Source: SZUA-368 sp028533045
GTDB taxonomy: Bacteria > Spirochaetota > Spirochaetia > DSM-2461
Direction of reading: 5' to 3'
Assembly: GCA_050031985.1 (NCBI GenBank)
Contig: JBNAIG010000028.1
Span: forward strand, 137,162 to 201,161
Length of the DNA: 64,000 bases
The notes beneath the pieces were generated by a model. The model saw nothing but the letters and a program-made list of their open reading frames with translations. It was not told where the DNA came from and searched no databases. Below are positions 7,230 to 17,266 of the stretch, one piece after another (positions within the stretch are counted from its first letter, which is position 1; each line of letters starts with the position of its first letter). The position numbers were made by a program, and so were the translations under genes.

Positions 7230-9107
7230 ATGGGCGGGGCCGATTTGTACGGGAAGAACAATCCCTTTAACTGGAAAAAATATCTCATGGATGTGGAGCC
7301 GATCATTAACCGGACTTATCTCATTTATGGTATTTTTGGCTTGATTAGCACCCTTGTTCAGTATTTTTATGAATACAACGATATGAAGGCTCGTTTTTTA
7401 AATTTTTTCTACGGAATAATATGCCTTTTGATTTATAGCTTTAGAAAGAGAATCCCCGTACGATTTAAAGTCCTTTTCCTCTCCACTCTCGCCTTCATAG
7501 GTATATTTATTACTCAGGTAGTCAATGGCCTGTTGGGAACCGGTTTTATTCAGTCTGTTGCGCTGCTTCTGACGATTATCATTTTTTTTAGGACCCGTTA
7601 CGCCCTTATGATGTACGCCCTCCTTCTGGCCATTCCCGGCTATCTTGCCTGTGGGGTCATTACGGGCCGCCGGATTTACAGCCTGGAAGTATTAGAAAGG
7701 ATGAATAGCATTGGGCTTTGGGTGCCCTTTCTTTTGAACCTTGCCGCTATTGGCCTCATTTGTATCATGGCCATAGACTATTTTCGTCGTGAAGTTTTCG
7801 GGCAGGTGACAAAACTTGAACGGTTTGCCCATTACGACCCTCTGTCCGGTCTTCCCAACAGAAGCTATTTTTTTGAATCCATGGAAGAACGGGAGAAGAA
7901 AAAACAGCTCGAAAAGGGGGGCGCCCTGCTCCTTATCAATCTTAAGCAGTTTCGCATTACCAATATGCTTTTGGGCCCGGAGTTGGCCGATGAGATCCTG
8001 CGGCTGACAGGAGAAGTCATATCCGGAGGAATCCTGGGGGAACATGATTTAGCCTGCCGGCTTATGGGGGATGAATTTCTTATCTGGACAGATATAACGG
8101 ACGACGTGAGTCTGGATGTTCTAAAGGAACGGATTCTTGTGAATACCCGAAAAGCGGTGAAAGCCGAGATGAGCCAGGAGGTTAACCTGAATTTTGCCGC
8201 TGCTTATTACGAGGGCGGCCGTGACCATATTCAGGCCGCCTATAGCCGGGTTGTTTTGGCTATGAATCGGGCAAAGGCCAACGGAGACGGTAAACTGGTC
8301 TTCTATTGTAAAAAGATGAAACAGGGCTTTGAACAGGAAAGCCGTCTTTATGAGGAGCTTTCCGAAGCGATCAGCGCCGGGGAAATTGAGATGTTTTACC
8401 ATGAGCAGAGGTCTATGGACGGAGAAAAGGTTGTGGGACTTGAGTCCCTGGCCCGGTGGAAGAAAAAAAGGGGAGAATATATTTCTCCCGCTGTATTTGT
8501 CCCCCTTGTAAATAAATATAATCTCATTTTGCCCTTTGGTTATTTGACCATGGAACTGGTTTTCCGCGATTTAGCCCGGCTTATGGAAATCTACGGACCC
8601 GATATTAGCGTGTCTCTGAATATTTCCCCGGTTCTCTTTCTCTCCACCGGTTTTTCCGACTACCTAAGGGAGCAGAAAGAGGCTTTCGCCGTTAAAGACG
8701 ATGTGCTTGTGCTGGAGTTGACCGAGGATATTTTTGTAGAAGACCGAGAGCTTTTGGCCCGAATTTTTGCTGAATTGAAGGATGCCGGATTCCGCATCTC
8801 CCTGGATGACTTTGGCACGGGATATTCCTCTTTGTCCTATTTGGGCAGTATTGACTTTGATGAGGTTAAGATTGATAAATCCCTTGTGGATAATATCGAT
8901 AAGGACAGAAAGCAGCTGGGGGTCATTGAGGCAATTTGCCAGCTTTCGGGGCGGATGGATTTTACCATCGTTGCGGAAGGTGTAGAGAGGGAAGAGCAGA
9001 TGGTCCGTCTTCGGGAAGCCGGTTGTCACCGGGTTCAGGGGTTTCTCCATTCCCGTCCCAGACCGGTGGAGAAGCTTGGCCTATTGGGGGAAGTTACCCT
9101 TAAATGA
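7230..9107 (+). CDS. Membrane GGDEF-EAL protein, probable c-di-GMP phosphodiesterase
   Basis: 625 residues: about 190 residues with five or six membrane helices, a GGDEF domain (about 200-355) and an EAL domain (about 370-615). The GGDEF signature is degenerate, M-G-D-E-F at 279-283, so cyclase activity is doubtful. The EAL motif reads E-S-L (405-407), but the other phosphodiesterase residues are present (S-L-N-I-S, E-L-T-E-D, D-D-F-G-T-G-Y-S-S, V-K-I-D-K, V-A-E-G-V-E, Q-G-F). This suggests c-di-GMP hydrolysis, perhaps with GTP sensing by the dead GGDEF domain. The stop codon overlaps the start of the next gene, fruK. Confidence 0.85.
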   Translation: MGGADLYGKNNPFNWKKYLMDVEPIINRTYLIYGIFGLISTLVQYFYEYNDMKARFLNFFYGIICLLIYSFRKRIPVRFKVLFLSTLAFIGIFITQVVNGLLGTGFIQSVALLLTIIIFFRTRYALMMYALLLAIPGYLACGVITGRRIYSLEVLERMNSIGLWVPFLLNLAAIGLICIMAIDYFRREVFGQVTKLERFAHYDPLSGLPNRSYFFESMEEREKKKQLEKGGALLLINLKQFRITNMLLGPELADEILRLTGEVISGGILGEHDLACRLMGDEFLIWTDITDDVSLDVLKERILVNTRKAVKAEMSQEVNLNFAAAYYEGGRDHIQAAYSRVVLAMNRAKANGDGKLVFYCKKMKQGFEQESRLYEELSEAISAGEIEMFYHEQRSMDGEKVVGLESLARWKKKRGEYISPAVFVPLVNKYNLILPFGYLTMELVFRDLARLMEIYGPDISVSLNISPVLFLSTGFSDYLREQKEAFAVKDDVLVLELTEDIFVEDRELLARIFAELKDAGFRISLDDFGTGYSSLSYLGSIDFDEVKIDKSLVDNIDKDRKQLGVIEAICQLSGRMDFTIVAEGVEREEQMVRLREAGCHRVQGFLHSRPRPVEKLGLLGEVTLK

Positions 9108-10051
9108 TGAAAAAAATAATAACGGTTACCTTAAACCCGGCCGTGGATTTCACGGTAAACGTAAAGAATTTCACCGTGGATCGGGTGAATCGGGCTTCGG
9201 CGGGACGCCGCGATCCGGGGGGGAAAGGTATCAATGTGGCCACCGCTCTTGCCGAAGGGGGATTCAAGCCTTGGGTGACCGGCTTTCTGGGCAAAGAGAA
9301 CAGCGCCCTGTTCGGGACGCACTTCTCACGTTACTCCATGGAAGACCGGTTTCTCCTTGTAGACGGAGCTACCAGGGAAGGCATTAAGCTTATTGATCCC
9401 GAAAAATCTCACATTACCGATATCAATTTCCCCGGTTTTGACGTTTCTCCGGGATTACTGCAGCAATTCCTCGTCCGTTTCACCCAATCGGTGAAGGATG
9501 CCGATTATCTTGTCCTGTCCGGTAGTCTGCCCCGGGGTGTTCCGGTGGACATCTATGGCACTTTGTCCGCCATTGGCAGGGAGGCAGGAGCTTTTGTAGC
9601 CGTTGATACGAGCGGGGAAGCCCTAAGATCTCTCATTAACCGGGGCGGTGCCGATTTGATTAAGCCCAATCTTGATGAACTGATTGAAATTGATAAGACT
9701 CTAAGAGAGTCGGAGAATCCCCTGGAAGAGGTGGGAGCCTTTTATGACAGGCTTAAAGAGAAAATCCCTTATCTGGCCCTCTCCCTGGGCGAACAAGGGA
9801 GTCGGCTTTATTCTCCGGAAGGCTTTCTGAGCGCCTCTGCCCCTACGGTAGATCTAAAGAGTACCGTGGGAGCGGGGGATACCTATCTGGCCGGATTAAT
9901 AGCCGGGCTGGCTCATAGTTTATCTCTAAAAGAGTGTCTTGTGAATGCCGCCTCCTGGGCCGCCTCCACCCTGACTCAGATCGGCCCCGGCCTGAATGGG
10001 GACACCCCTCCGGAGCTATACCGCAGCAGGGTTCGGATTAGGCCTTTTTAA
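9104..10051 (+). CDS. fruK: 1-phosphofructokinase (PfkB family)
   Basis: 315 residues, the typical length. Phosphorylates fructose 1-phosphate to fructose 1,6-bisphosphate; tagatose 6-phosphate kinase is an alternative within the same family. The N-terminal T-L-N-P-A-V-D and G-G-K-G-I-N-V-A motifs bind the sugar, and the C-terminal S-T-V-G-A-G-D-T-Y motif holds the catalytic Asp and anion hole. It overlaps the previous stop by four bases (ATGA); a second ATG follows at once at 9107. No fructose PTS gene is adjacent, so the source of fructose 1-phosphate is not clear from this window. Confidence 0.82.
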   Translation: MMKKIITVTLNPAVDFTVNVKNFTVDRVNRASAGRRDPGGKGINVATALAEGGFKPWVTGFLGKENSALFGTHFSRYSMEDRFLLVDGATREGIKLIDPEKSHITDINFPGFDVSPGLLQQFLVRFTQSVKDADYLVLSGSLPRGVPVDIYGTLSAIGREAGAFVAVDTSGEALRSLINRGGADLIKPNLDELIEIDKTLRESENPLEEVGAFYDRLKEKIPYLALSLGEQGSRLYSPEGFLSASAPTVDLKSTVGAGDTYLAGLIAGLAHSLSLKECLVNAASWAASTLTQIGPGLNGDTPPELYRSRVRIRPF

Positions 10052-10127
10052 AATCAGGCCGCCAAAGATCATTATAATCAAAGATTCACCCTTCCCCTGC
10101 TGGACCTTCAAAGCAAAGAGGCCTAAT

Positions 10128-11519
10128 ATGGGCGTCATGACAGAACGAATCGGCACCCTAAACCCCATTCGGGTGATAAAAGATGACAGAGACTTTTTCA
10201 AACCCCTTCTGGCCCTGGCCGTACCCATAGCCTTGCAAAATCTTGTTTATACGGCCCTGAATATGCTGGATACCTTTATGATAGGCCAGCTGGGGGAAGC
10301 GGCCATTGGGGCGGTGGCTCTGTCCAATCAGATCTACTTCCTCCAGATGATTACCCTCTTTGGAATTTCCAGTGGTTCCTCCGTTTTTACCGCCCAGTTC
10401 TGGGGTAAGAAAGATGAGGCGGGACTTCAGAAAACCACTGGTTTAGCCCTGCTTCTGGGGTTGATCTCTGCGGGAGTGTTTACCGCATTAACCCAGCTCT
10501 TCCCCCGGGAAATACTGGGGCTTTTTTCTCGCGACGAAACTGTTATTGCCCTGGTCGTGCCCTATTTGCGCATTACATCGGCGGGATACATGTTTACCGC
10601 CGTTTCTATCATTCTTTCCGGGGTCCTCCGCTCTACGGGCGTGGTTAAGATGCCCCTTTATATTAGCGTCGGGGCGATTAGTCTGAACGCTCTTTTTAAC
10701 TATCTTCTTATTTTTGGGAAAATGGGATTCCCCCGCCTGGGAGCTACCGGAGCGGCCCTGGCAACCACTCTGGCCCGGGTTTTGGAGATGGTTGTCCTTC
10801 TTATTCTTCTTTACGGCAGGAAGTATCCCGGTGCTTTCCATCCCCGTAAGATGGGCCCCTTTACCAAAAAATACCTGGGCCGTTATTTTCACCGGCTCTA
10901 CCCGGTTCTCCTTAATGAAATAGGCTGGGCCGGGGGCATGACCCTGTACACCCTGGTCTACGCCCGCATGGGTACCGATATTCTGGCGGGATTCAATATA
11001 ACCAATACGATTGTCCAGTTTGCCTTTGTCTTCTTTATCGGAACGGGAAATGCCAGCGCCGTGATTCTGGGAAATATGATAGGCCGGGACGCCCCCCGGG
11101 AAGACTTGCAGCGTTGCAGCCGTAAGATACTCTACATTTCTCCCCTTCTGGGATTCTTTTTTGTGATACTTATCGTTATTCTTGCTCCTTACGTGCCCCT
11201 TCTTTTTAAAATCACACCGGAGGTCCGCCGGCTAGTAACCCATTTTATGTACATTGTCTGCCCGGTTATTCTTATTAAGGTATCCAATATTCATATAATT
11301 GTGGGAATCCTGCGAAGCGGGGGAGATACCCATATGTGCGCTGCCCTGGAACTCATTCCTCTCTGGCTTATCGCCATTCCCGTTATGGCCTATACGGGAC
11401 TGGTTCTTGGATGGAATCCCTTGTTGGTCTATTTGCTTTCCATGAGTGAAGAGTTCTTTAAATACTTTTTGGGATTGGCCCGGGTACTTTCGGGGAAATG
11501 GATACATAATGTGACTTAA
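10128..11519 (+). CDS. MATE-family multidrug/sodium antiporter
   Basis: About 463 residues with roughly twelve membrane helices in two similar halves. The segment A-V-P-I-A-L-Q-N-L-V near the start, followed by D-T-F-M-I-G-Q-L-G, is the MATE family hallmark (first helix and loop). It exports drugs or metabolites in exchange for Na+ or H+. The start at 10128 is chosen from AAGAGG six bases upstream; a second ATG at 10137 is possible, and the frame is open further upstream into fruK. The substrate cannot be predicted. Confidence 0.85.
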   Translation: MGVMTERIGTLNPIRVIKDDRDFFKPLLALAVPIALQNLVYTALNMLDTFMIGQLGEAAIGAVALSNQIYFLQMITLFGISSGSSVFTAQFWGKKDEAGLQKTTGLALLLGLISAGVFTALTQLFPREILGLFSRDETVIALVVPYLRITSAGYMFTAVSIILSGVLRSTGVVKMPLYISVGAISLNALFNYLLIFGKMGFPRLGATGAALATTLARVLEMVVLLILLYGRKYPGAFHPRKMGPFTKKYLGRYFHRLYPVLLNEIGWAGGMTLYTLVYARMGTDILAGFNITNTIVQFAFVFFIGTGNASAVILGNMIGRDAPREDLQRCSRKILYISPLLGFFFVILIVILAPYVPLLFKITPEVRRLVTHFMYIVCPVILIKVSNIHIIVGILRSGGDTHMCAALELIPLWLIAIPVMAYTGLVLGWNPLLVYLLSMSEEFFKYFLGLARVLSGKWIHNVT

Positions 11520-11600
11520 TTGTGTATATTTTTTTGTTATTTGGGTGAAAAAGGGAAAAAAGGACTTTTATTTTTTTCCACATGGCTTACTATTAAATAT

Positions 11601-12722
11601 ATGGATTGGGACGAGATTGCTCGGAATCCGCGAACCGTTGAGAATTACAACCTCTTGAAGGAGGTGGGAATTCTTGATTATGTGGACCAGCAGAAAGACG
11701 AAATCAAGGATAACAACAATCTCCTGGACGAAGCGTACGAACTTTTTCAGAAAGAAACGGTCGATGAAATTGTGGAGTATATTCTTTGGCGTCTGGCCGA
11801 TAAGTTTATCCCTTCCAGCGTCTATATCATCCTGAATGAGGGCATCATGGTAGATAAAATCAAAACCATAGCCTATCAAAGTATGCAGTCGGTGGAAAAA
11901 AATCTGGATATTAGTTCCCTTCAGCCCTTTGAGGAATTCTTTAAAACGTACACCGGCACCACCAGCTACCTCATACTAAAAAGCGAGATGGATGAGGAGA
12001 CTCTCAAACCTCTGGAAAACTGTTACCCCGAGATCATTGTTCCCATTCAGGGATTTTCCGGGCTCTATGGGATCATGCTTTTTGGCGAAAAAATCCTGGG
12101 GGAGGAGTACAGCCCCAAGGAGATAACCTATCTAAACAGGCTTATGAGATTTACCTCCATCAGCATTCAGAACAGCATTCATTATGACCATTCTGTCAAG
12201 GATTCTAAAACAGGGCTTTACAATCATAACTTCTTTATGAGTCGGCTGAATGAAGAAATTGCCCGGAGCAAGCGTAACCATTCGGTTTTCTCCGTTATGG
12301 TTATGGATATAGACAAGTTCAAGCATTTCAACGATACCTATGGTCACTTGGCCGGGGACGAGGTTATTCTGAATATTGCCGATACCTTGAATATGACTTT
12401 GCGGGAAGGGGATATTCTGTCCCGATTCGGAGGAGAGGAATTTACCGTTCTTCTTCCCGATACCACACCGGAACAGTCCTGGAAGGCCGCCGAACGGCTC
12501 AGAACCGCTGTAGAAGCCATGGATACCTATTACGGAGAACACCATTTGAAGGTTACCATCAGTATTGGCCTAGCTTCCATTCATCCCTACAGTCTGGGAA
12601 CGGCAGAAGAGCTTATGACCCGTGCCGATGATGCCCTCTACCGCTCCAAGGAAAACGGACGTAACCGTTCTACCCACTATCGTTCGGGACTTCTGAATCA
12701 GGCTCTTGATAGGGAAGAGTAG
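11601..12722 (+). CDS. GGDEF diguanylate cyclase with N-terminal sensor region
   Basis: 373 residues. The first 200 residues look like a GAF-type soluble sensor with no membrane segment. The GGDEF domain fills the rest, with an intact G-G-E-E-F signature at 277-281 and the substrate motif D-S-K-T-G-L-Y-N at its start, so it should make c-di-GMP. No EAL domain. It may oppose the GGDEF-EAL protein at 7230. The ATG at 11601 is preceded by TACTAT and 7 bases, with no ribosome-binding site, so it may be leaderless, but the -35 match is poor. Confidence 0.85.
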   Translation: MDWDEIARNPRTVENYNLLKEVGILDYVDQQKDEIKDNNNLLDEAYELFQKETVDEIVEYILWRLADKFIPSSVYIILNEGIMVDKIKTIAYQSMQSVEKNLDISSLQPFEEFFKTYTGTTSYLILKSEMDEETLKPLENCYPEIIVPIQGFSGLYGIMLFGEKILGEEYSPKEITYLNRLMRFTSISIQNSIHYDHSVKDSKTGLYNHNFFMSRLNEEIARSKRNHSVFSVMVMDIDKFKHFNDTYGHLAGDEVILNIADTLNMTLREGDILSRFGGEEFTVLLPDTTPEQSWKAAERLRTAVEAMDTYYGEHHLKVTISIGLASIHPYSLGTAEELMTRADDALYRSKENGRNRSTHYRSGLLNQALDREE

Positions 12723-12734
12723 AAATTCTATTAT
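12706..12734 (+). promoter_or_regulatory. Promoter of hrpB, leaderless geometry
   Basis: TTGATA (12706-12711), 17 bases, TATTAT (12729-12734), 6 bases, then ATG at 12741. The -35 box and half the spacer lie in the end of the upstream GGDEF gene. No Shine-Dalgarno sequence. Confidence 0.6.
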
Positions 12735-12740
12735 CACTTC

Positions 12741-15233
12741 ATGACCCCATCTCTCCCCGTACAAGAGGTTCTTCCTCAACTTGTAGAAACTCTCCGTAAT
12801 CATAAAATCGCCCTTCTGGAGGCACCCCCCGGGGCGGGAAAATCCACCCTGGTCCCCCCGGCTGTGCTTAAATCGGGACTGGCAGGGGAGGGGAAAATCT
12901 ACCTCCTCGAACCGCGCCGACTGGCCGCCCGCTCTCTGGCCCACTTTATTGCGAAGGAGTTGAATGATACGGTAGGGGGGCTCTGCGGTTACCGGGTCCA
13001 TCGGGAGAGCAAAGTTTCTTCCCGGACCCGCATAGAGGTCATAACCGAAGGGGTTTTGGTGCGAATGCTCCAGAGTGACCCCGCTTTGGAAGAGGGGAGT
13101 GTTGTCCTCTTTGACGAATTTCACGAGCGCAACATTCTTTCCGACCTGGCCCTTACTTTGTTGACTGAAGTGCGGGAGACCTTACGGGACGATCTGATCC
13201 TTCTTTTTATGTCGGCCACACCCGATTGTGAAGCCCTGGAAGGCATTTTTCCGGGCCTACCCATCGTTCGCTCCCGGGGGCGACAGTTTCCCGTGGAGAA
13301 GCTCTATCGTCCTCACCCTTGTGCCGGCGATCCTCGCTCCCGAGCCGTACCGGAAGCAACGGTAAAGGAAGCCCTGGATAAAAGCGACGGGGATATACTG
13401 ATTTTTCTCCCCGGCGAAAGGGAAATCCGCCACTGGCAGGGAGAGCTTTCCCGCAGCTTCGGAGCAAACAGTAAGTGGGGGAATATTGAATTTCTTCCCC
13501 TCTATGGGCGCATGCCTCTGGAGAAGCAGAACCGGATCATCTCGCCCCCCGCCGGGACGTCCAGGCGCATCATCCTGGCCACGGACATCGCCGAAACCAG
13601 CCTGACCATCCCGGGAATTACCGCCGTGGTGGATCGGGGACTCGCCCGCCGCCCCCTCTACAACCCCGCCTCGGGCCTCACCCTGCTGGCCACGGAAGAG
13701 ACCTCCCTCGCCTCGGCGGAACAGCGGGCCGGCCGGGCCGGGCGAACCGCCCCGGGAATCTGCTTCCGCCTCTGGGACCCCTCCACGGAACGGGGGCGTG
13801 ATTCCCAGACCCCCGCCGAAATTTTACGCTCCGACCTTACCCCCCTGGTACTGGAACTGTCCTGCTGGGGCTGCACCGATCGGCAGGACATGAAATGGCT
13901 CACTCCCCCTCCTCCGGGAGCCTGGAAAGGGGCTGTGGAGCTCCTGGAAATGCTGGGTGCCACAGACGGGCAGGGTAAAATCACCCCCCGGGGCCAATCC
14001 ATGTCCGCCCTGCCCGTCCATCCCCGCCTGGCTGCCCTTCTTCTGTACGGTAAGGAGCAGGGCCTCGCCGGGGAAGCCTCCCTTTTGGCCGCCTTCCTGG
14101 GGCAGCGGGATTTTCTCCCCGGCTCACGGGGAAGCGACGTCCTCTTGCGGCTCGATTATCTTTGCGGCGGCCGTGAGACAGGGGAGTACAGTCGGGCGGT
14201 GAAAACGATAAGGGAAGAAGCGTTTCATCTGGAGAAACTGACCGGGGCTACCAAGAGTCCCCGCACCGAACTCTACGGGAACCTCATCCGGGAAGGAGCC
14301 TCCCTTATGGCCCAGGCCTATCCGGACCGGATTGCCATGAAGGTGGGCGAAGGAATTTACCAGCTCTCAGGCGGAGGGCGTGTCATCCTGAACGAAGCCG
14401 ACTCTCTGGGGGTAAATGATTTCCTTGTGGCCGCCCACTGCGGAGGACAACGGGAGAGACAAAAACTTTTTCTGGGCCTTCCCATAGAACGAAAGGAGGT
14501 GGAAGCCCTTTTTGAAGACAGGCTTAAAAGAGAAGTTCACGGCCATTGGGATAAGGATAAAGGGCGTATTCGCAGTGAAGTCCGGCGGAGATTGGGGGAG
14601 ATAACCCTCTCTTCCACAGCAGAGCAGAGTCCCGGAGCCGATGAAAGCGCCGCTCTTATGAAAGACGTCCTTTTGCGAAAGGGCCTGGAAATCCTAAGCT
14701 GGGACAAGGAGAGCCGCCGCCTTCTGGACAGGCTTCGTTTCGCCGCAGCCCGGGAAGGGGAAGAGTGGCCCGATATGAGCGACACCGGCCTGGCCGAGTC
14801 CGTAGGTGACTGGCTCATCCCTTTTCTTGACAAGGGGCGTTTAAGGGAGTCCTTAAGTCAGCCTCTTCTTTCTCTGCTGGCTTGGCCCCAGCGGGATAAA
14901 CTGGACCGAATCGCCCCGGATCACTACAAAACAGCCCTGGGGAATAGACGGAAAATTTTTTATGGAGAAGGGGATCCTTACTTGGCTGTACCACTGCAGG
15001 AAATGTATGGTACCTTGGAGTCTCCCCGGTTGGGGCATGTGCCTCTGGTTCTCCATCTGCTCAATCCCGCCGGCCGGCCCGTTCAGATTACTTCTGACCT
15101 TAAAAGCTTTTGGAAAGAGGGCTGGCCCGCCGTGAGGAGTGAGCTAAAGGGGCGCTATCCCAAACATTACTGGCCGGAAGATCCGGCCGGGGCACAACCA
15201 TCCCTAAAAACAGGGAAAAACCGCCCCGACTAG
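12741..15233 (+). CDS. hrpB: ATP-dependent RNA helicase HrpB
   Basis: 830 residues, the usual HrpB length. A DEAH-type helicase: Walker A A-P-P-G-A-G-K-S-T near 32-40, the D-E-F-H box (HrpB proteins typically have F here), S-A-T motif III, and A-T-D-I-A-E-T-S-L-T plus Q-R-A-G-R-A-G-R as motifs V and VI. The HA2/OB-like region and an HrpB-specific C-terminal domain follow. Its cellular role is poorly known in the family. The gene starts 18 bases after the GGDEF gene but appears to have its own leaderless promoter. The next gene, an MFS transporter, follows 14 bases downstream. Confidence 0.92.
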   Translation: MTPSLPVQEVLPQLVETLRNHKIALLEAPPGAGKSTLVPPAVLKSGLAGEGKIYLLEPRRLAARSLAHFIAKELNDTVGGLCGYRVHRESKVSSRTRIEVITEGVLVRMLQSDPALEEGSVVLFDEFHERNILSDLALTLLTEVRETLRDDLILLFMSATPDCEALEGIFPGLPIVRSRGRQFPVEKLYRPHPCAGDPRSRAVPEATVKEALDKSDGDILIFLPGEREIRHWQGELSRSFGANSKWGNIEFLPLYGRMPLEKQNRIISPPAGTSRRIILATDIAETSLTIPGITAVVDRGLARRPLYNPASGLTLLATEETSLASAEQRAGRAGRTAPGICFRLWDPSTERGRDSQTPAEILRSDLTPLVLELSCWGCTDRQDMKWLTPPPPGAWKGAVELLEMLGATDGQGKITPRGQSMSALPVHPRLAALLLYGKEQGLAGEASLLAAFLGQRDFLPGSRGSDVLLRLDYLCGGRETGEYSRAVKTIREEAFHLEKLTGATKSPRTELYGNLIREGASLMAQAYPDRIAMKVGEGIYQLSGGGRVILNEADSLGVNDFLVAAHCGGQRERQKLFLGLPIERKEVEALFEDRLKREVHGHWDKDKGRIRSEVRRRLGEITLSSTAEQSPGADESAALMKDVLLRKGLEILSWDKESRRLLDRLRFAAAREGEEWPDMSDTGLAESVGDWLIPFLDKGRLRESLSQPLLSLLAWPQRDKLDRIAPDHYKTALGNRRKIFYGEGDPYLAVPLQEMYGTLESPRLGHVPLVLHLLNPAGRPVQITSDLKSFWKEGWPAVRSELKGRYPKHYWPEDPAGAQPSLKTGKNRPD

Positions 15234-15247
15234 GAAGGACTCGAGCC

Positions 15248-16462
15248 ATGAAGAGACTTAAAAAGAGACTCCCCCGGCTAACGGAAGGGGAAAAGCAGCT
15301 CCTCCCTGCCGATACTCTGCGTCAGGGAGTGGACGGCATCATTGACACCCTGCGAAATTCCGTATTTCTTCTGGTGGCGCTTCAGTATTTCCAGCTCTCC
15401 GATCGATGGAATTCCCTCATTAGCATTTCCCTGGCACTGGGAATGTTAACAGGGCTCTTTCTCACCCCCTTTTTGGAGAAACGCTTTTCTCCCCGGACCA
15501 TTCTTATTGTTCTTTCTTCTCTCATGGCTGCCGGGCTGTTACTGCCTCTTGTCATATCGGGAGGAGAGGTCTACGCCCTTTCTGTCACAGGGGCCGTTTT
15601 TATGAGTTCCCTTCGCATTCCCTTCCAGACCGGTTATTACAGCGAATGTTACCGCTCGGACCGTATGGCCCGACTTATGTCTTTGGGAACCCTGTCCTTT
15701 ATTCTTATTGCTACTGCTTCCAGTTGGATTTTCGGGCGTCTTCTGGACGGGAACCTGGCTAGCTATCGCCTGATTCTTCTCATAAGCGGCCTGGCCGTCG
15801 GGATTAATACTGTATTCCTTCGGAGGCTTCCCCCCGGGAAAGAACCGGTGGCAAAGAGACAGCCCTTTTGGAAGAATTTAAGACTGATTTGGGAGGAGCC
15901 TCGCTTTGGAATCGCCTCATTGAGCTGGATGATTATGGGGTTTGCCAATCTCTGGTCCCTCCCCATGCGTACGGTTTTTCTGGCCGACCCGGAGAGGGGA
16001 CTGGGACTGGAACCGTTGACGGTTCTTTTGATTTTAGGAATCATACCGGGTATCGTTCGTCTCTTGAGTAATTTTATCTGGGCCCACTTTTATGACAAGG
16101 CCCCCTTTGTGGTGGTTCGAATCATTATGAATACCATCCTGGGGCTGGGAATCTTCTTCTTTTTTGTCACCACCAAACTTTGGATAATCAGTTTCGGGGC
16201 TGCCCTGATTCATCTCTCTCTGGGGGGAGCCCCCTTTATCTGGAATCTCTGGGTGACGCGGCTAGCCCCGCCCGGAGAAACCCGGCGTTATATGTCGGTC
16301 CACACCTTCCTCTGCGGAATTCGCGGGGTGGCCGGGCCTCCTCTGGCTTTTTTATTTATACAGAACCACGAAATACAGCAGGTGGGAATGATTTCTGCCG
16401 CTTTGGCTGTTGTGGCTGTTTTGACTCTCATACCTCTTTTATCTCCCAAATTACGTTTTTAG
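15248..16462 (+). CDS. MFS transporter
   Basis: 404 residues with about eleven to twelve membrane helices and a cytoplasmic start rich in Arg and Lys. It looks like a major facilitator protein related to the MFS_1/MFS_3 exporters. GGAAGGA lies 9 bases before the ATG. It probably shares the hrpB transcript. The substrate is unknown. Confidence 0.75.
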   Translation: MKRLKKRLPRLTEGEKQLLPADTLRQGVDGIIDTLRNSVFLLVALQYFQLSDRWNSLISISLALGMLTGLFLTPFLEKRFSPRTILIVLSSLMAAGLLLPLVISGGEVYALSVTGAVFMSSLRIPFQTGYYSECYRSDRMARLMSLGTLSFILIATASSWIFGRLLDGNLASYRLILLISGLAVGINTVFLRRLPPGKEPVAKRQPFWKNLRLIWEEPRFGIASLSWMIMGFANLWSLPMRTVFLADPERGLGLEPLTVLLILGIIPGIVRLLSNFIWAHFYDKAPFVVVRIIMNTILGLGIFFFFVTTKLWIISFGAALIHLSLGGAPFIWNLWVTRLAPPGETRRYMSVHTFLCGIRGVAGPPLAFLFIQNHEIQQVGMISAALAVVAVLTLIPLLSPKLRF

Positions 16463-16473
16463 TTTGAAAATAT

Positions 16474-16503
16474 TTGCTATTGGGAGGAGCGGTGGATTAC
16501 AAT
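16474..16503 (+). promoter_or_regulatory. Predicted promoter for the solute-binding protein / hybrid kinase operon
   Basis: TTGCTA at 16474-16479 and TACAAT at 16498-16503, spaced by 18 bases. The GTG start follows 25 bases downstream with AAGGAA as ribosome-binding site. Confidence 0.4.
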
Positions 16504-16528
16504 AAAAATAAAAAGGAATTATTCAAGC

Positions 16529-17266
16529 GTGAATCGGCTTGCTTCAACTACTTTCTGGTCTCTTCTTCTCCTTGTTTTTTTACTATTCTCATCTCCACTC
16601 CTCTCGGAGGAAAAACAAATTGTTTTGGCCTATCCGGACCAGGCACCGGAAACGGAAAATACCAGGAAGAGTTATGACTTGATCCGGGACGCCTTTTCTC
16701 TTCTAGGTTACGAATTGATTCCCGTTTACTATCCCAACGCCCGCTGTACCGTTCTGGCCAATGGGGGCGAGGTAGACGGTTTGCCCCACAAGGTCTGGGA
16801 GTTTAATCAGTCTTACCCCAATCTTCTCAGGGTCAATGTTCCCGTTATCACAGCCCGTCTTGTTGCCTATTCCTCTGATCCGGAGCTAAAGCTTGAGGGC
16901 TGGGAAAGTCTGGTCAATACCGATTATAGGGTCGGTTATTTTTCGGGGACAGCCTATAGTGAGGAGAAGCTTGCTTCCCTCCTTCCTGCCGGGCAGCTCA
17001 GGCCTCTCCATAACAGAGAGTCCGCTCTGGAGATGGTTTATGCCAAAAGAATAGATTTTTATATCGATGTGGAAATTGCTACGGATAATATCATAGGGCA
17101 AAAGAAAAAATATGAGGAAAAAATTTTCAAATCCGGTATAATGGAAGAGAAGGCCAATTATATTTTTCTTCATGAGAAGCATAGGGAACTTATTTTGCCG
17201 CTGGAAGAGGTTCTGGAAAGATTGACTGAAACAGAACGGGAAAAAAATGGGAATATTCGTGAATAG
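16529..17266 (+). CDS. Periplasmic solute-binding protein (family 3-like), probable sensor partner
   Basis: 245 residues, read from GTG. A signal peptide ends near L-L-S-E-E-K. The rest resembles family 3 (amino-acid type) binding proteins: an opening strand I-V-L-A-Y-P and the G-W-E-S-L ... Y-R-V-G-Y-F-S-G hinge stretch. No ABC permease or ATPase is nearby. Instead its last 20 bases overlap a hybrid histidine kinase gene, so it probably presents a ligand to that kinase rather than to a transporter. It is a distant paralogue of the protein at 50699-51448, sharing the G-W-E-S-L region and overall length. Confidence 0.75.
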   Translation: MNRLASTTFWSLLLLVFLLFSSPLLSEEKQIVLAYPDQAPETENTRKSYDLIRDAFSLLGYELIPVYYPNARCTVLANGGEVDGLPHKVWEFNQSYPNLLRVNVPVITARLVAYSSDPELKLEGWESLVNTDYRVGYFSGTAYSEEKLASLLPAGQLRPLHNRESALEMVYAKRIDFYIDVEIATDNIIGQKKKYEEKIFKSGIMEEKANYIFLHEKHRELILPLEEVLERLTETEREKNGNIRE

